Positions 16,242 through 25,370 of a stretch of DNA of 64,000 nt are shown here, one piece after another. The notes beneath the pieces were generated by a model. It was not told the DNA's origin and searched no databases. It was given only the letters and a program-made list of their open reading frames with translations. Position numbers and translations under genes: made by a program. Source of the DNA: an uncultured Ruminococcus sp. GTDB lineage: Bacteria; Bacillota; Clostridia; Oscillospirales; Acutalibacteraceae. The stretch spans positions 1 to 64,000 of the forward strand of contig CACXAO010000009.1 in assembly GCA_902765625.1 (NCBI GenBank), in the 5' to 3' direction. Positions within the stretch are counted from its first letter, which is position 1. Each line of letters begins with the position of its first letter.

Positions 16242-18476
16242 ATGAAAGCTTTGAAATATCGCAATGTTATCTTTACGATCGTGCTATGCCTGATAACATC
16301 ACTGTGCTTTCCTGTACCGGTCTCTGCCGATACCGGTGAAAATCACGCTCAGGAGCTCAGAATAGGAGTTCCCGCTGATCGTTGTCCGGTGTTTTACATT
16401 GACTCAAATACGAACGACGTAGTTGGCATCGGAGTCGATCTTATGCGCTATGCCGCTCAAAAGGCAGGCTATACTGCTGCATTTATTCCCATAAAGGAAA
16501 GCAACCTGAAGGATGCGCTGGATAACAGCGAATATGACCTCCTCATGCCCTTTGGCAGCGCGATCAAAAGCACCGCCGGCACGCCGAGCATCGTGACCGA
16601 TAACCTGATGGAAACACCCTTTACGCTTGTCACCGTCGGCAATCGCAAACCGTCTGATACGGAACACCTGAGAGTCGGCATGCTCAGCTCACAGAAAGGC
16701 GTTGCTGAAACCTTCACGCAGCTATACCCCGGCATGACGATACAAATGTATGAGACCATGCCCGAATGCGTCAACGCACTGCGGAACGACGAGGTGGACG
16801 CGCTGCTGCACAACTCCTATGTCTGGAGCTATATTCTGCAGAAGCCTTCTTATTCCGACCTGACGCAGCAGCCCTCCAACATGTTCTCAATGGACTTTCG
16901 TGCAGGCGCACCGGACACGCCCGAAGGCCGTATCTTAACTGAACGTATCAACAGCGGCATTGCCGAGCTGAGCGATACTCAGCGGATGGCGGTTATTCTG
17001 GATTATACCTCTCGGCGGCTATATCATTATGACTTTGCGGATTACCTATATATGTACAGCTTGTCGATCGTGCTGTCGTCACTGCTTTTCATCGCGCTGA
17101 CGATCATTGCCGTCCAGAGAATACGTGCTGTCCGCAGGAAGCACGAGGAAAAATTGCGCTGGCTGACAGAGCACGACCCGCTGACGGGCACGCTCAGTCT
17201 GCAGGGCTTTAGAAGACGCGTGACCGAGCTGCTGCGCGAGCATCCGGATATCCCCTATCTGCTTGCCTATACCAATATCACGGATTTCAAATATATCAAC
17301 GAGATTCTCGGCAGATCGGCAGGAGATGATTTGCTGCGGTTCTGGGCAAAAGAAACAGAAGCGACTCTCTCTGAATACGAAGCGATCGCACGGCTTGACA
17401 GCGATCATCTCGCAGTGCTGCGCCACATCGGCGGCGAAGAAAAAATACGCTACGATGACGAAGCGGTCATTGATTCCGTGCGCAGCTACTTTACCGACCG
17501 GGGCAAAGAGAACCGTGTTCAGGTGTGCGGCGGTGTATATATTCTTACGCCGGAGGACTACCGACTGTGTGATGTTGACCATATGCTTGACCTTGCCCGT
17601 GTCGCCGAACAGAGAGTGCGCAGCAGGAAAAAGGACGGATATGAATTCTACAATCCCGATCAGTGGGAAAAGGGTAAGCGCTCCGCCGACATCATCAGCC
17701 GGCTGTCCGCTGCCAAAGAGACCGGAGAGATACAGGTCTGGTACCAGCCGCAGATGGATGTCAGCACCGGAAGGATCATCGGTGCCGAAGCGCTTTGCCG
17801 TTGGAACCACGCTAAGCTCGGATGGATCAGTCCAGCTGAATTTATCCCGATACTCGAGGAAGCCGGTCTGATATTTGAGCTTGATTTCTATATCTGGAAA
17901 AAGGTTTGCAGTGATCTTCAAAAATGGAACAGGCAGGGGCTGCACAGAACGGTTTCAGTTAACCTGTCCAGATCAGACATAACAGATGAAAGGGATATTT
18001 CCGGCTGCTTCTGTGATCTGATAAAGGTCTACGGTATTACAACCGATCAGCTTCACATTGAGATAACCGAAACCGCCTTTGCAGAGAATCCTACCCTTTT
18101 GATCAGCACTACCGAAAGGCTGCGTAACGCCGGTTTTTCGGTAGAAATGGACGATTTCGGCAGCGGATATTCTTCACTGCATATGCTGAAGGAGGTGCCG
18201 GTGGATCGCATCAAGCTTGACCTGCGATTCCTGACGAAAACCGGCGATCCCGAAAAGAGCCGGATCATTACCAGCTACATGGTACAAATGGTCAGCTCGC
18301 TCGGCATGATAATTTTAGCCGAGGGCGTTGAATCCGGTGAACAGGCGGAGTTTCTTAAAAACAAGGGCTGCTCCGAAATGCAGGGTTATTATTTCCACAA
18401 GCCCATGCCGGTTGAGGATTTTGAAAAGCTCATTCATGCTGAGAAAGAGCAGGCTCCCAAGGAAGGAACAAAATAA
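16242..18476 (+). CDS. Membrane GGDEF/EAL protein with SBP_bac_3 sensor domain; probable c-di-GMP phosphodiesterase
   Basis: 744 residues from MKALKYRN. Signal peptide (1-29), extracellular SBP_bac_3 domain (about 35-260), membrane helix (about 270-292), GGDEF domain (about 310-445) and EAL domain (about 465-720). The cyclase motif is degenerate (SDHLA instead of GGDEF, near 385), so synthesis is unlikely. The EAL site is intact: GAEALCRW (Glu about 516), NLS, EITETA, MDDFGSGYSS, KLD and AEGVES. It probably degrades c-di-GMP when an external ligand is sensed, opposing the cyclase at 8231-10393. The frame is open upstream to 16185, but MLLIKVC has no ribosome-binding site. Confidence 0.85.
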   Translation: MKALKYRNVIFTIVLCLITSLCFPVPVSADTGENHAQELRIGVPADRCPVFYIDSNTNDVVGIGVDLMRYAAQKAGYTAAFIPIKESNLKDALDNSEYDLLMPFGSAIKSTAGTPSIVTDNLMETPFTLVTVGNRKPSDTEHLRVGMLSSQKGVAETFTQLYPGMTIQMYETMPECVNALRNDEVDALLHNSYVWSYILQKPSYSDLTQQPSNMFSMDFRAGAPDTPEGRILTERINSGIAELSDTQRMAVILDYTSRRLYHYDFADYLYMYSLSIVLSSLLFIALTIIAVQRIRAVRRKHEEKLRWLTEHDPLTGTLSLQGFRRRVTELLREHPDIPYLLAYTNITDFKYINEILGRSAGDDLLRFWAKETEATLSEYEAIARLDSDHLAVLRHIGGEEKIRYDDEAVIDSVRSYFTDRGKENRVQVCGGVYILTPEDYRLCDVDHMLDLARVAEQRVRSRKKDGYEFYNPDQWEKGKRSADIISRLSAAKETGEIQVWYQPQMDVSTGRIIGAEALCRWNHAKLGWISPAEFIPILEEAGLIFELDFYIWKKVCSDLQKWNRQGLHRTVSVNLSRSDITDERDISGCFCDLIKVYGITTDQLHIEITETAFAENPTLLISTTERLRNAGFSVEMDDFGSGYSSLHMLKEVPVDRIKLDLRFLTKTGDPEKSRIITSYMVQMVSSLGMIILAEGVESGEQAEFLKNKGCSEMQGYYFHKPMPVEDFEKLIHAEKEQAPKEGTK

Positions 18477-18490
18477 ATACCGCGAAGAGC

Positions 18491-18560
18491 TGTAAGTTCC
18501 TCGGGTTTGGTTTTCCTTGGTATTCTCCAAGGCAACACAGAAATTTTTCAGGAGCTTACA
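18491..18560 (+). other. Nested inverted repeat downstream of the EAL gene
   Basis: An outer stem of 11 bases with one mismatch (18491-18501 with 18550-18560) encloses a perfect 6-bp hairpin CCTTGG/CCAAGG (18515-18532). It has no T-run and lies before the terminator at 18580. It could be an RNA element in the 3' untranslated region or a remnant of a small mobile element. The rest of 18612-18863 shows no gene. Confidence 0.4.
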
Positions 18561-18579
18561 AAGCCTGATTAACGTCAAA

Positions 18580-18616
18580 AACCTCCGTTTTGGAATATCC
18601 GAACGGAGGTTGAATT
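18580..18616. terminator. Terminator after the GGDEF/EAL gene
   Basis: A perfect 10-bp stem AACCTCCGTT (18580-18589) with 18602-18611. The T-tail is weak on plus and stronger on minus. Confidence 0.6.
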
Positions 18617-18863
18617 GTTTATATTTTGAGCATTCAGAGCAACAATGCTGACGTGTAATATTTCAGGTCACAGCTTTTGGTAAAAATGATACTGCAGCGC
18701 GTTGACTCATATTTGGACGCATAGTTTTATCGGATAATGATGGACAAACTGCGTCTTTTCTGCTATGATGAATTATAGAATTATTCCTTCGACGATTTTG
18801 GCAGTTAAGTGTTTCCGGGTACTGCCTGACAGTCGCAAGAGAGATACAAGGAGGCATACAACC

Positions 18864-21257
18864 ATGCGAAAAACCGTAAACCATCATTTTATCTGTATGA
18901 AAGCCATTGCGGCGTCGCTTTCGGTGATTACTGCATTTTCAGTTATTACAACGTCGATGGGCGCTGCTTTTGCCGCGGACGCCCTTCCCGAAAAGTATGA
19001 TTCCCGGGATTACGGATATATCACTCCCGTTAAAAATCAAGGCTCCTACGGTACCTGCTGGGCGCACGGAATCATTGCCTCCTGTGAGGCGAGCTTGATT
19101 AAAAACAACGGATATCCCTCAGATCTGGATTTGTCCGAGTTTCATCTGGCGTACAGCGCAAGACATAAAATGTATGACCGTCTGGGCCTGTATGACACCG
19201 AGATCAAGAATGACTTTTTGCAGGAATACATGACGGACGGCGGTAATGACGGCTTTGCTTCAATTACGCTGGCAGGCTGGAACGGATTGGTTGAGGACAA
19301 TGCGCATCAGGGACAGTTTTCTTCATCAAAGTTTGACCTCAACGGTCTCAATCAGCTTGATTTCGCGAGCAAGGACCTGCTCTACTGTATGAACGCCGCG
19401 CACGTGACGGACTATTACTCCGTAAAGTCAAATGACATCAGTAAAATGAAGGAGTATATTATGCGCTACGGCGCCGGCACCATATCTCTGTTCAGCAACA
19501 AGCAGTTTCTGGATAATCAAAAAGGAATATGGTTATATACAGAGGACTCCTTTGTAAAAAGCAACGGACACATGGTTTCGGTTGTCGGCTGGGATGACAC
19601 GATTCCCGCCGAGGAGCTGGGCGTCAACGGCGTTTATCCCCATCAGGACGGCGCGTTCATCATAAAAAACAGCTGGGGAACCGGCTACGGGCAGGACGGA
19701 TACTATTATGTGCCGTATGAACCGTTTATGCTAAGCAGCACCTCCATGTTTTACGCGTTGGACAAAGCTGACAATTATACATATAACTACGGTTACGACG
19801 ATACGCAATCGCAAATGGTTTACTCTGATCCGCAGCAGTCCGACTCGGCGTCCGCAGCAAACGTATTTACCGCGACAAGCGATGATGAAACGCTGGAGGC
19901 AGTTTCATTCTTTCCCGAAAACACTTCCCTGCGTTATAACATTAAGGTCTACACCGACGTTCCCGAAAGCCCGTCGTTTCCTGAGCCCGGCACGCTGCGT
20001 GCCGAAGTTACGGGAGAAACTCAGGAAAAGGGCTACCGCACAGTGCGGCTGCCCCAATCTGTCGGTCTTCGGGCAGGCGAGCGTTTCGCTATTGTCGTAA
20101 CGCTCACCTCTTTGGACGGAAAGCCCGCATTGTTTGCAGGAAACCACATTTCAAACGAAAGCCATTCAGGAGTAAAACGTGGCGAAAGCTATTTTTATAC
20201 CGTGCAGGACGGTTGGCTGGACGTCTGTGACCGAAAAAATATTTCCGGGAATATGAGAATTAAGGCGTTTACAAATTCACCGTCCGCGCCGGCACTGACA
20301 GAGCCTGACGATTACGAAAGCTGCAGCGGAAAATCCAAAGAAGAGCTGACGGCTGATTTAGAGGCTGAATGGAACCGTTTGCATATGATTTTCAGAGACA
20401 GCTGGAACTACAATTCCGACGATGCCGAAAAAATATTTGCCTACAGCAACATTTATTATTCAATCCAGCAGAACGCGGATCAGTTTACCGCTTCGGAAAT
20501 TTTCGCGACGGGATCAAACCTTAAAAATCTTATTGACTCGGTTCGCACAGCCAATCCAACGCAGTTTTTATTAAAATATAATACTATAGCCAATAAAATA
20601 TCAAATCGTCCGTATTACGAAAGCATACCGCAATATCAGGATTATATGCGTGAATACCAAGAGATCGTTAAGATGGCGGAGCGCAGGGAAATTAAGGACA
20701 GCAATGTCGATGAAGTGACAGAGAGACTCGGACAGTCGTTTCTGAAGCTGCTGCGGTATTTGACAGACAACGGGCACGGCTCATCAGGCTTGCAGCGTTT
20801 CGGAGATATAAATAACGATCAGGTTATCGATATCAACGACGCAACTCAGCTTCAGCGAATAATTGCCGAATCTGACAAGTTCGATTTCTTCTCGACCAAT
20901 AACTCGGATGTCAACGGAGACTACAACCGGGATATTCAGGACGTAACCTGCATTCAAAAGCTGATTGCTCAACTGAGCGATCACCTGCCTGTTTACGACA
21001 AGGATTTTTACATAAAAGATGAGTATACTGCCGATTCTGACCGTGAGGAACTGACAGCGTATCTTCGCGGTGCGTTGGACGAACGCGCAGAGTGGAAGAG
21101 CTTTGAACCTTCTATTCGCGGCGAATATGACGAGCTTATGAAAAAAGCCGTCTATGACGCAGCCGATACCGCGATTGAAGAAGCGGACAAACTTTCGCCT
21201 GCCGTTCTGCTTTACTACACACGACACCTGCTTTACACGATACCCGCAAATAATTAA
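18864..21257 (+). CDS. Secreted C1A (papain-family) cysteine protease with lectin-like domain and dockerin
   Basis: 797 residues. Start at MRKTVNHH, with AAGGAGG ten bases upstream. Signal peptide to about 36; peptidase C1A domain (about 40-300) with oxyanion Gln in KNQGSYGTCW, nucleophile Cys65, His236 in NGHMVSVVGWDD and Asn269 in KNSWGTGYG, all intact. A beta-rich lectin-like domain follows (about 305-490), then a helical linker, a type I dockerin (about 646-705, GDINNDQVIDINDATQLQR and DVNGDYNRDIQDVT) and a 90-residue helical tail. It would attach to a cohesin-bearing scaffold outside the cell and cut proteins. The open frame extends to 18765, but that portion lacks a ribosome-binding site. 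First of five dockerin proteins in the cluster. Confidence 0.9.
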   Translation: MRKTVNHHFICMKAIAASLSVITAFSVITTSMGAAFAADALPEKYDSRDYGYITPVKNQGSYGTCWAHGIIASCEASLIKNNGYPSDLDLSEFHLAYSARHKMYDRLGLYDTEIKNDFLQEYMTDGGNDGFASITLAGWNGLVEDNAHQGQFSSSKFDLNGLNQLDFASKDLLYCMNAAHVTDYYSVKSNDISKMKEYIMRYGAGTISLFSNKQFLDNQKGIWLYTEDSFVKSNGHMVSVVGWDDTIPAEELGVNGVYPHQDGAFIIKNSWGTGYGQDGYYYVPYEPFMLSSTSMFYALDKADNYTYNYGYDDTQSQMVYSDPQQSDSASAANVFTATSDDETLEAVSFFPENTSLRYNIKVYTDVPESPSFPEPGTLRAEVTGETQEKGYRTVRLPQSVGLRAGERFAIVVTLTSLDGKPALFAGNHISNESHSGVKRGESYFYTVQDGWLDVCDRKNISGNMRIKAFTNSPSAPALTEPDDYESCSGKSKEELTADLEAEWNRLHMIFRDSWNYNSDDAEKIFAYSNIYYSIQQNADQFTASEIFATGSNLKNLIDSVRTANPTQFLLKYNTIANKISNRPYYESIPQYQDYMREYQEIVKMAERREIKDSNVDEVTERLGQSFLKLLRYLTDNGHGSSGLQRFGDINNDQVIDINDATQLQRIIAESDKFDFFSTNNSDVNGDYNRDIQDVTCIQKLIAQLSDHLPVYDKDFYIKDEYTADSDREELTAYLRGALDERAEWKSFEPSIRGEYDELMKKAVYDAADTAIEEADKLSPAVLLYYTRHLLYTIPANN

Positions 21258-21379
21258 GGGCTGCCACTCTAAACCGCAAATTGCCTTGTCAGTGATCTGA
21301 TTTCGTATGCAGCGCCTGCATCTTATGCGGCACAGCATTGAAATATGATGATAAAAAATATGGGAAATCTGATATAAAA

Positions 21380-21424
21380 AACGGCTGATGTAATCGTTCC
21401 GGATTACATCAGCCGTTATTTTTG
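21380..21424. terminator. Strong bidirectional terminator between the two proteases
   Basis: A perfect 16-bp stem (21380-21395 with 21402-21417) with a 6-base loop. ATTTTT follows on plus and AAAAA precedes it on the other side, so it serves both convergent protease genes. Confidence 0.9.
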
Positions 21425-21512
21425 TCAATCAGCGCTTAACAACAAGACAATCTGAAACAATCAACCCCTCAGCTGCCTTATGTTTTCACGCAGAAGACTC
21501 GATTTTGCTGTC

Positions 21513-23504
21513 TTAAGCGGCAGGCTGACCTGTTCTTCCCGTGCCGGTTGTAAATTCAGCGATGTACTTCTGAATGCAGGTAACGTCGAGAACAGATACT
21601 CTGCCGTCGCCGTTGACGTCCGCGACGTCCGCAATGAAGCGGGGTGTACCTGTGGGCATATTGATTGAGTATTACTGAACCGCGGTAGCGTCGTCAACGG
21701 TAATCGAGCCGTCGCCGTCAACATCGCCCCACACGGCAGGATTATTGTAGAAATCGTCGATCATCTTTGTAATGCTCGGTATGTCGTACATATTGCTGAA
21801 ATGCTTGACTTCCTGACCGACTTCTTCGTCGTAAACCATATCAACAAGATAATAGTCGGGCGCCGCGCCCTTGTCAACTATTGCTCCCGAGTCTGTAATC
21901 AGCTTGGTTGATGACGAAATGCCGTATGTGAGGGTTGCCGGAGTGTAGCGGACATTGAGAGCACATTCACCGCCGCCGCTGGTCTCGCCGAGGATCGGGA
22001 TTCCGTATTCCTTTGCGAGAACGGGAAGCAGATTTCCGCTGGAGAAGGATCTGCCCGACGTGAGAACGGCGAAGTTGAAGTCGTAAACGACCTCCTTGTC
22101 CGCGTCGTCAAATTTTCCGTCAAGGTTCAGATCCAGCTCAGAGGGCACAGCTAAAACGTTATTCGTTGTTGTATTGGTCATTTTCATCTCATACACATTG
22201 GAGTGCATCTGGCTGTTGATCATGATTTGGAGAATATACGCGAGTACGGCCGAGCTGCCGCCGGTGTTGGTGGAATCGTCGATAATAAAGGTTTTGATTC
22301 CGTTTTCCTTTGCGTAATCGAGCGACCATTTGAACGAACTAACCGCCTCTTTTACATAATTGTTAAAAACAAATACAAGGGTATCGCCTTCTCTGACGCA
22401 GTAAATCGTGTCGTTCTCCCAGCTGTTGACCTTTTCGTACTGAGCGTATTTTTCCGCTCTCTGCGGTTTGAGCCTGAATTCATATATTATATTGTCACCG
22501 TTCATATTCAAAGCAAAAATGCGTTTGACAATCTGTTCGTTTTCAGGGTCAGTCATAAAGTCTGCCCACGCTTTTCCGAGAACGGTATCGGATCCGTATA
22601 AGTTAGATTCATAGTTAAGCGCAGTGTGACCGCCGTCAAAAAAATACCCCTGCATAATCGACAAGCCTGCCATATAGTCGATCTTGCTGTCGGATAGCAG
22701 CAACTCCTTTACCATTCTTGTTTCGTCGTTGTAGGTATCGAGCGTTTTGTCAAGGCCCAGTTCATTGATGCTTGCGGACATTTTTGACTTATACGGCTTT
22801 CCGTACAGGGTGTCCATGACAAAGCAAAGCTCTCTGTAGTCATAGTCGATCAGGCTCTTGTCGCGTTCAACGGTGGCAAAATATTTGCTTTTGTCAAAAT
22901 ATATTTCCGAGCCGTAGGTGTGGGTGTAGTAAATGCTGCCGTCATAGTACTCGCCTGCATTGTAGGTTGCGTTGAAAAAATCCGCAATGGTGGGCAGCGG
23001 AAGGTAAATCTCTCCGTCAACCTCCGCTGCGTCGATCTGATACTTCGAAAGCTCAAAGGTGACTCCTTTGGTCTCGCTCAGAAAACGGGTTGGGTGTTCC
23101 TTAACAAAATCCATTTGCAAGCTGCTGCCGGCTTGGTCGGTATCGTTGCCACAGAAGTTTTCGTAGATGTCAAAGGAAACCGTATCGGCGTCGGGGTCAA
23201 GCGTCATATTCTCGCCCGTGGCTTTTTTGACGGTAAAGGTGCCGTCAGAATTCCTGACCTCCTCAAAACCGACGGTGTAGAGGTTTTTGAGGTAGTCCAC
23301 GGGGTTTATGTAGGGTACAGACGGCTCGTCCTCAAAAAACACACATTCGGTCATCCCGCTTTTTTCCATGCTGTAGAAATAAGTCGGAACATTCTATTTT
23401 TCATAGTCCGTGCGTTCAGCCGCGGAAGCAGCGGCAGTGGCAAGGCTTGAGAACGTCATCACCGTTGCCAGCGTCAGACAAATGGCGGGTATTGTTTTTT
23501 TCAT
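21513..23504 (-). pseudogene. S41-family secreted peptidase with dockerin, interrupted by two in-frame stops
   Basis: One continuous frame of 664 codons holds a signal peptide (MKKTIPAICLTLATVMTF, 1-29), a central S41/tricorn-like domain and a C-terminal dockerin. The likely catalytic Ser is in TSGRSFSSGN, with ETSGGGECAL nearby. Codon 37 is TAG (23394-23396), just after the signal peptide. TAA (21672-21674) falls between the two dockerin repeats: VDGDGSITVDDATAVQ, stop, YSINMPTGTPRF, then DVNGDGRVSVLDVTCIQKYI. Both stops sit where Gln would fit, each explained by one C-to-T change. Without read-through the product lacks its signal peptide (restart at Met 23369) and half the dockerin. Otherwise the frame is perfectly kept, so the lesions are recent or suppressed. 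Confidence 0.8.
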
Positions 23505-23801
23505 TTTGCGCAACTCCTTTTTTAAATTAATATTAAACTATGTTTTCAAGGCCAGCACCTGTTCAGAGTAGCCAGAGATACTGTATCATTATTCTTAGAG
23601 CGATCATATTTTTCTTATTTCACTCAGAATGCCTGATAAAACAAGATTCAGAGGCATTTTAAATCATAACAAGCGAATAAGCCACACTTCTTTTTTGATT
23701 ATACCATATCTTGTATGTCCGTTGTCCAAAAATACAAGTAAAAATTTAATTTCTGTATTTTGCCCAACTGAAAGGGATAAATTTGGCTAATAATAACAAA
23801 A

Positions 23802-23845
23802 ACTCAGATGACAGACGCTGCGACTGTCACCTGAGTCATTTGTTT
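23802..23845 (-). terminator. Terminator below the DUF1349 gene
   Basis: ACTCAG-a-TGACAG (23802-23814) pairs with CTGTCA-c-CTGAGT (23824-23836). The minus-strand tail reads TTTTTG. The rest of 23505-24031 has only a short open minus-strand frame (about 23850-24010) with no recognisable family. Confidence 0.65.
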
Positions 23846-24031
23846 ATATGATGTAACTTTGGTTTTTTGATGCGGATTTCCGACAACGCTCTCCCCGCAG
23901 AATGTCATCGGGTCGAGGTGCTCATATGAAATACGGCGGTAAACCGCGCCGATGCGTTGCTTAAGACCCCTCTCAAGAAACTGAAATTCGCTGTATTTGA
24001 TGATACGCGGAATCAGCTATCTCACGTTAAA

Positions 24032-24634
24032 TTAAAAATCCGGCTGCTGACCGTCGTGCACCTTCCACATACACTCGGTAATGGCAAAATCAGTAAATTT
24101 TGCTGTGAACGATGAATCTTCGGGTGAACAAGCATATATTCCGAACCGTATTTTTCCATTTCCCTTATGCAAATGACAAATCCTCATCTGCCGGAAGTGC
24201 ATGCCATCCTCGGAACACTCAATACAGTAATCGTCCTCACGACGGCTTAGTCGATACCACATCGTTTTTACGGTTGATGGGATTTCCGTCGTTGCCCAGT
24301 CAGAATATCCGTAATTGGTGACCACAGATCCAAGGTGCTGAAAAACATCGTTCTCATATTCAACCGAAGCCTTGAGCCAGTTTTCTGCATCAAGATATAA
24401 CACAATTCCACACTGGTCAAAGCGATGATGACTGTTCTCAAAATCCGTCTTTACAACGAAAGAAAAGAATTTCTCGTCCGTTTCCAATTGCAGCACCGGT
24501 GCATTATCGTTTTGAAAATGGTAATAAGTTCTCTGCCACAAATCTGTATGAGCATCGGTTGTGATAAGAATTCTGTTTTCTGAAATCTCGTAGTTTTTGG
24601 GTTCTCTCGTCCATTTAAACTTATTTAATTCCAT
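24032..24634 (-). CDS. DUF1349 concanavalin-like beta-sandwich protein
   Basis: 200 residues, no signal peptide, beta-rich throughout. Family features include FSFVVKTDFENSHHRFDQCG (GIVLYLDAENWLKASVEYE follows), WYRLSRREDDYCIECSEDG and the C-terminal GIYACSPEDSSFTAKFTDF. DUF1349 proteins fold like concanavalin-type lectins or glycosidases. Many are annotated as sugar-related, but no reaction is proven. The complete length and conserved core point to an intact single-gene unit. Confidence 0.8.
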   Translation of the reverse strand: MELNKFKWTREPKNYEISENRILITTDAHTDLWQRTYYHFQNDNAPVLQLETDEKFFSFVVKTDFENSHHRFDQCGIVLYLDAENWLKASVEYENDVFQHLGSVVTNYGYSDWATTEIPSTVKTMWYRLSRREDDYCIECSEDGMHFRQMRICHLHKGNGKIRFGIYACSPEDSSFTAKFTDFAITECMWKVHDGQQPDF

Positions 24635-24827
24635 TTTTCTCTCCTTATTCTCAGATTTATCTTACTTTTTTTATCACCCAGATTCATTATGATTATACTA
24701 TACACCATATCAGATATAATGTAAATTACTTTTTGAAGTATACATACTTGAACAGCCCGCAGCATTTGCTGAATGGCGTGCGAATTTCTTGTGCGGTGTT
24801 TTTATATGCGCAAATCAATCGTGGCGG

Positions 24828-25052
24828 TTGTATATTCGCTTTGATTCGGATATAATCAGTTCATAAATCAATGTCACAAAGGAGGATGGACTGTGACCGA
24901 CAAGAATCTGACAAAAAGCACGCTGGTGTTCATCGGCTTTTTTTGCTTGCGGGCGTATGCAATGTGATGCTATTGACATCGCCGACGCAACACATCTTCA
25001 AATGTACCTCGCGGCATTTGACGGTATTGTATTGGGTAAACAATCCACATAA
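24828..25052 (+). pseudogene. Promoter plus start of a membrane protein fused to a dockerin tail
   Basis: A good promoter (TTGTAT 24828-24833, 17 bases, TATAAT 24851-24856) and an AAGGAGG site precede a GTG at 24893 that reads MTDKNLTKSTLVFIGFF. This is a membrane-helix start that soon meets a stop; one base more in the T-run would extend it through LLAGVCNV. At 24972-25052, in another frame, the sequence reads IDIADATHLQMYLAAF, then DGIVLGKQST and stop. That is the second repeat of a dockerin, almost matching the C-terminus of the protein at 30865-35199. A deletion appears to have joined two unrelated genes. The interval 25053-25301 shows nothing more. Confidence 0.6.
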
Positions 25053-25301
25053 AATTCACAGCAAAAACGGGCACTCGATTTTTCGGGTGTCCTTAAAAAT
25101 ATCCGGACTTTCATAGTAAGCTGCGGTATTGTCTGATGCTTTGTATGAACAGAGCTAATGAACCTCGGCGAGCGCGGCGCGTTTTGCCGACTGTCAGGCT
25201 GATGGTTGACGCTGTGAGCAGCGAAAAAGATAGTCAGCAAATAAACTCATGTGAATTTGAAATCAATAATATATAAAGGGAACCTCTAAAACTAAACAGA
25301 A

Positions 25302-25345
25302 GGGCTGCCGCCAATCGAAAGATCAGGCGACAGCCTTTGGTTTTG
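25302..25345. terminator. Terminator of the giant dockerin protein
   Basis: AGGGCTGCCGCC-type arm at 25301-25312 pairs with GGCGACAGCCTT at 25326-25337, with a short mismatch. The tails are only moderately T-rich. It lies 34 bases after the stop codon of the minus-strand gene. Confidence 0.55.
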
Positions 25346-25370
25346 ATTGAATTATTCTACTATAGAATTA

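Noticed and set aside
17079..17945. 288-codon minus-strand frame inside the GGDEF/EAL gene
   Set aside because: It is fully covered by an intact, motif-bearing gene on the other strand and shows no family features.
13844..25337. Similar GGCTGTCGC hairpins at 13844 and 25302 as copies of a mobile repeat
   Set aside because: Only the stem core is alike; flanks and loops differ. Each is explained as a terminator.
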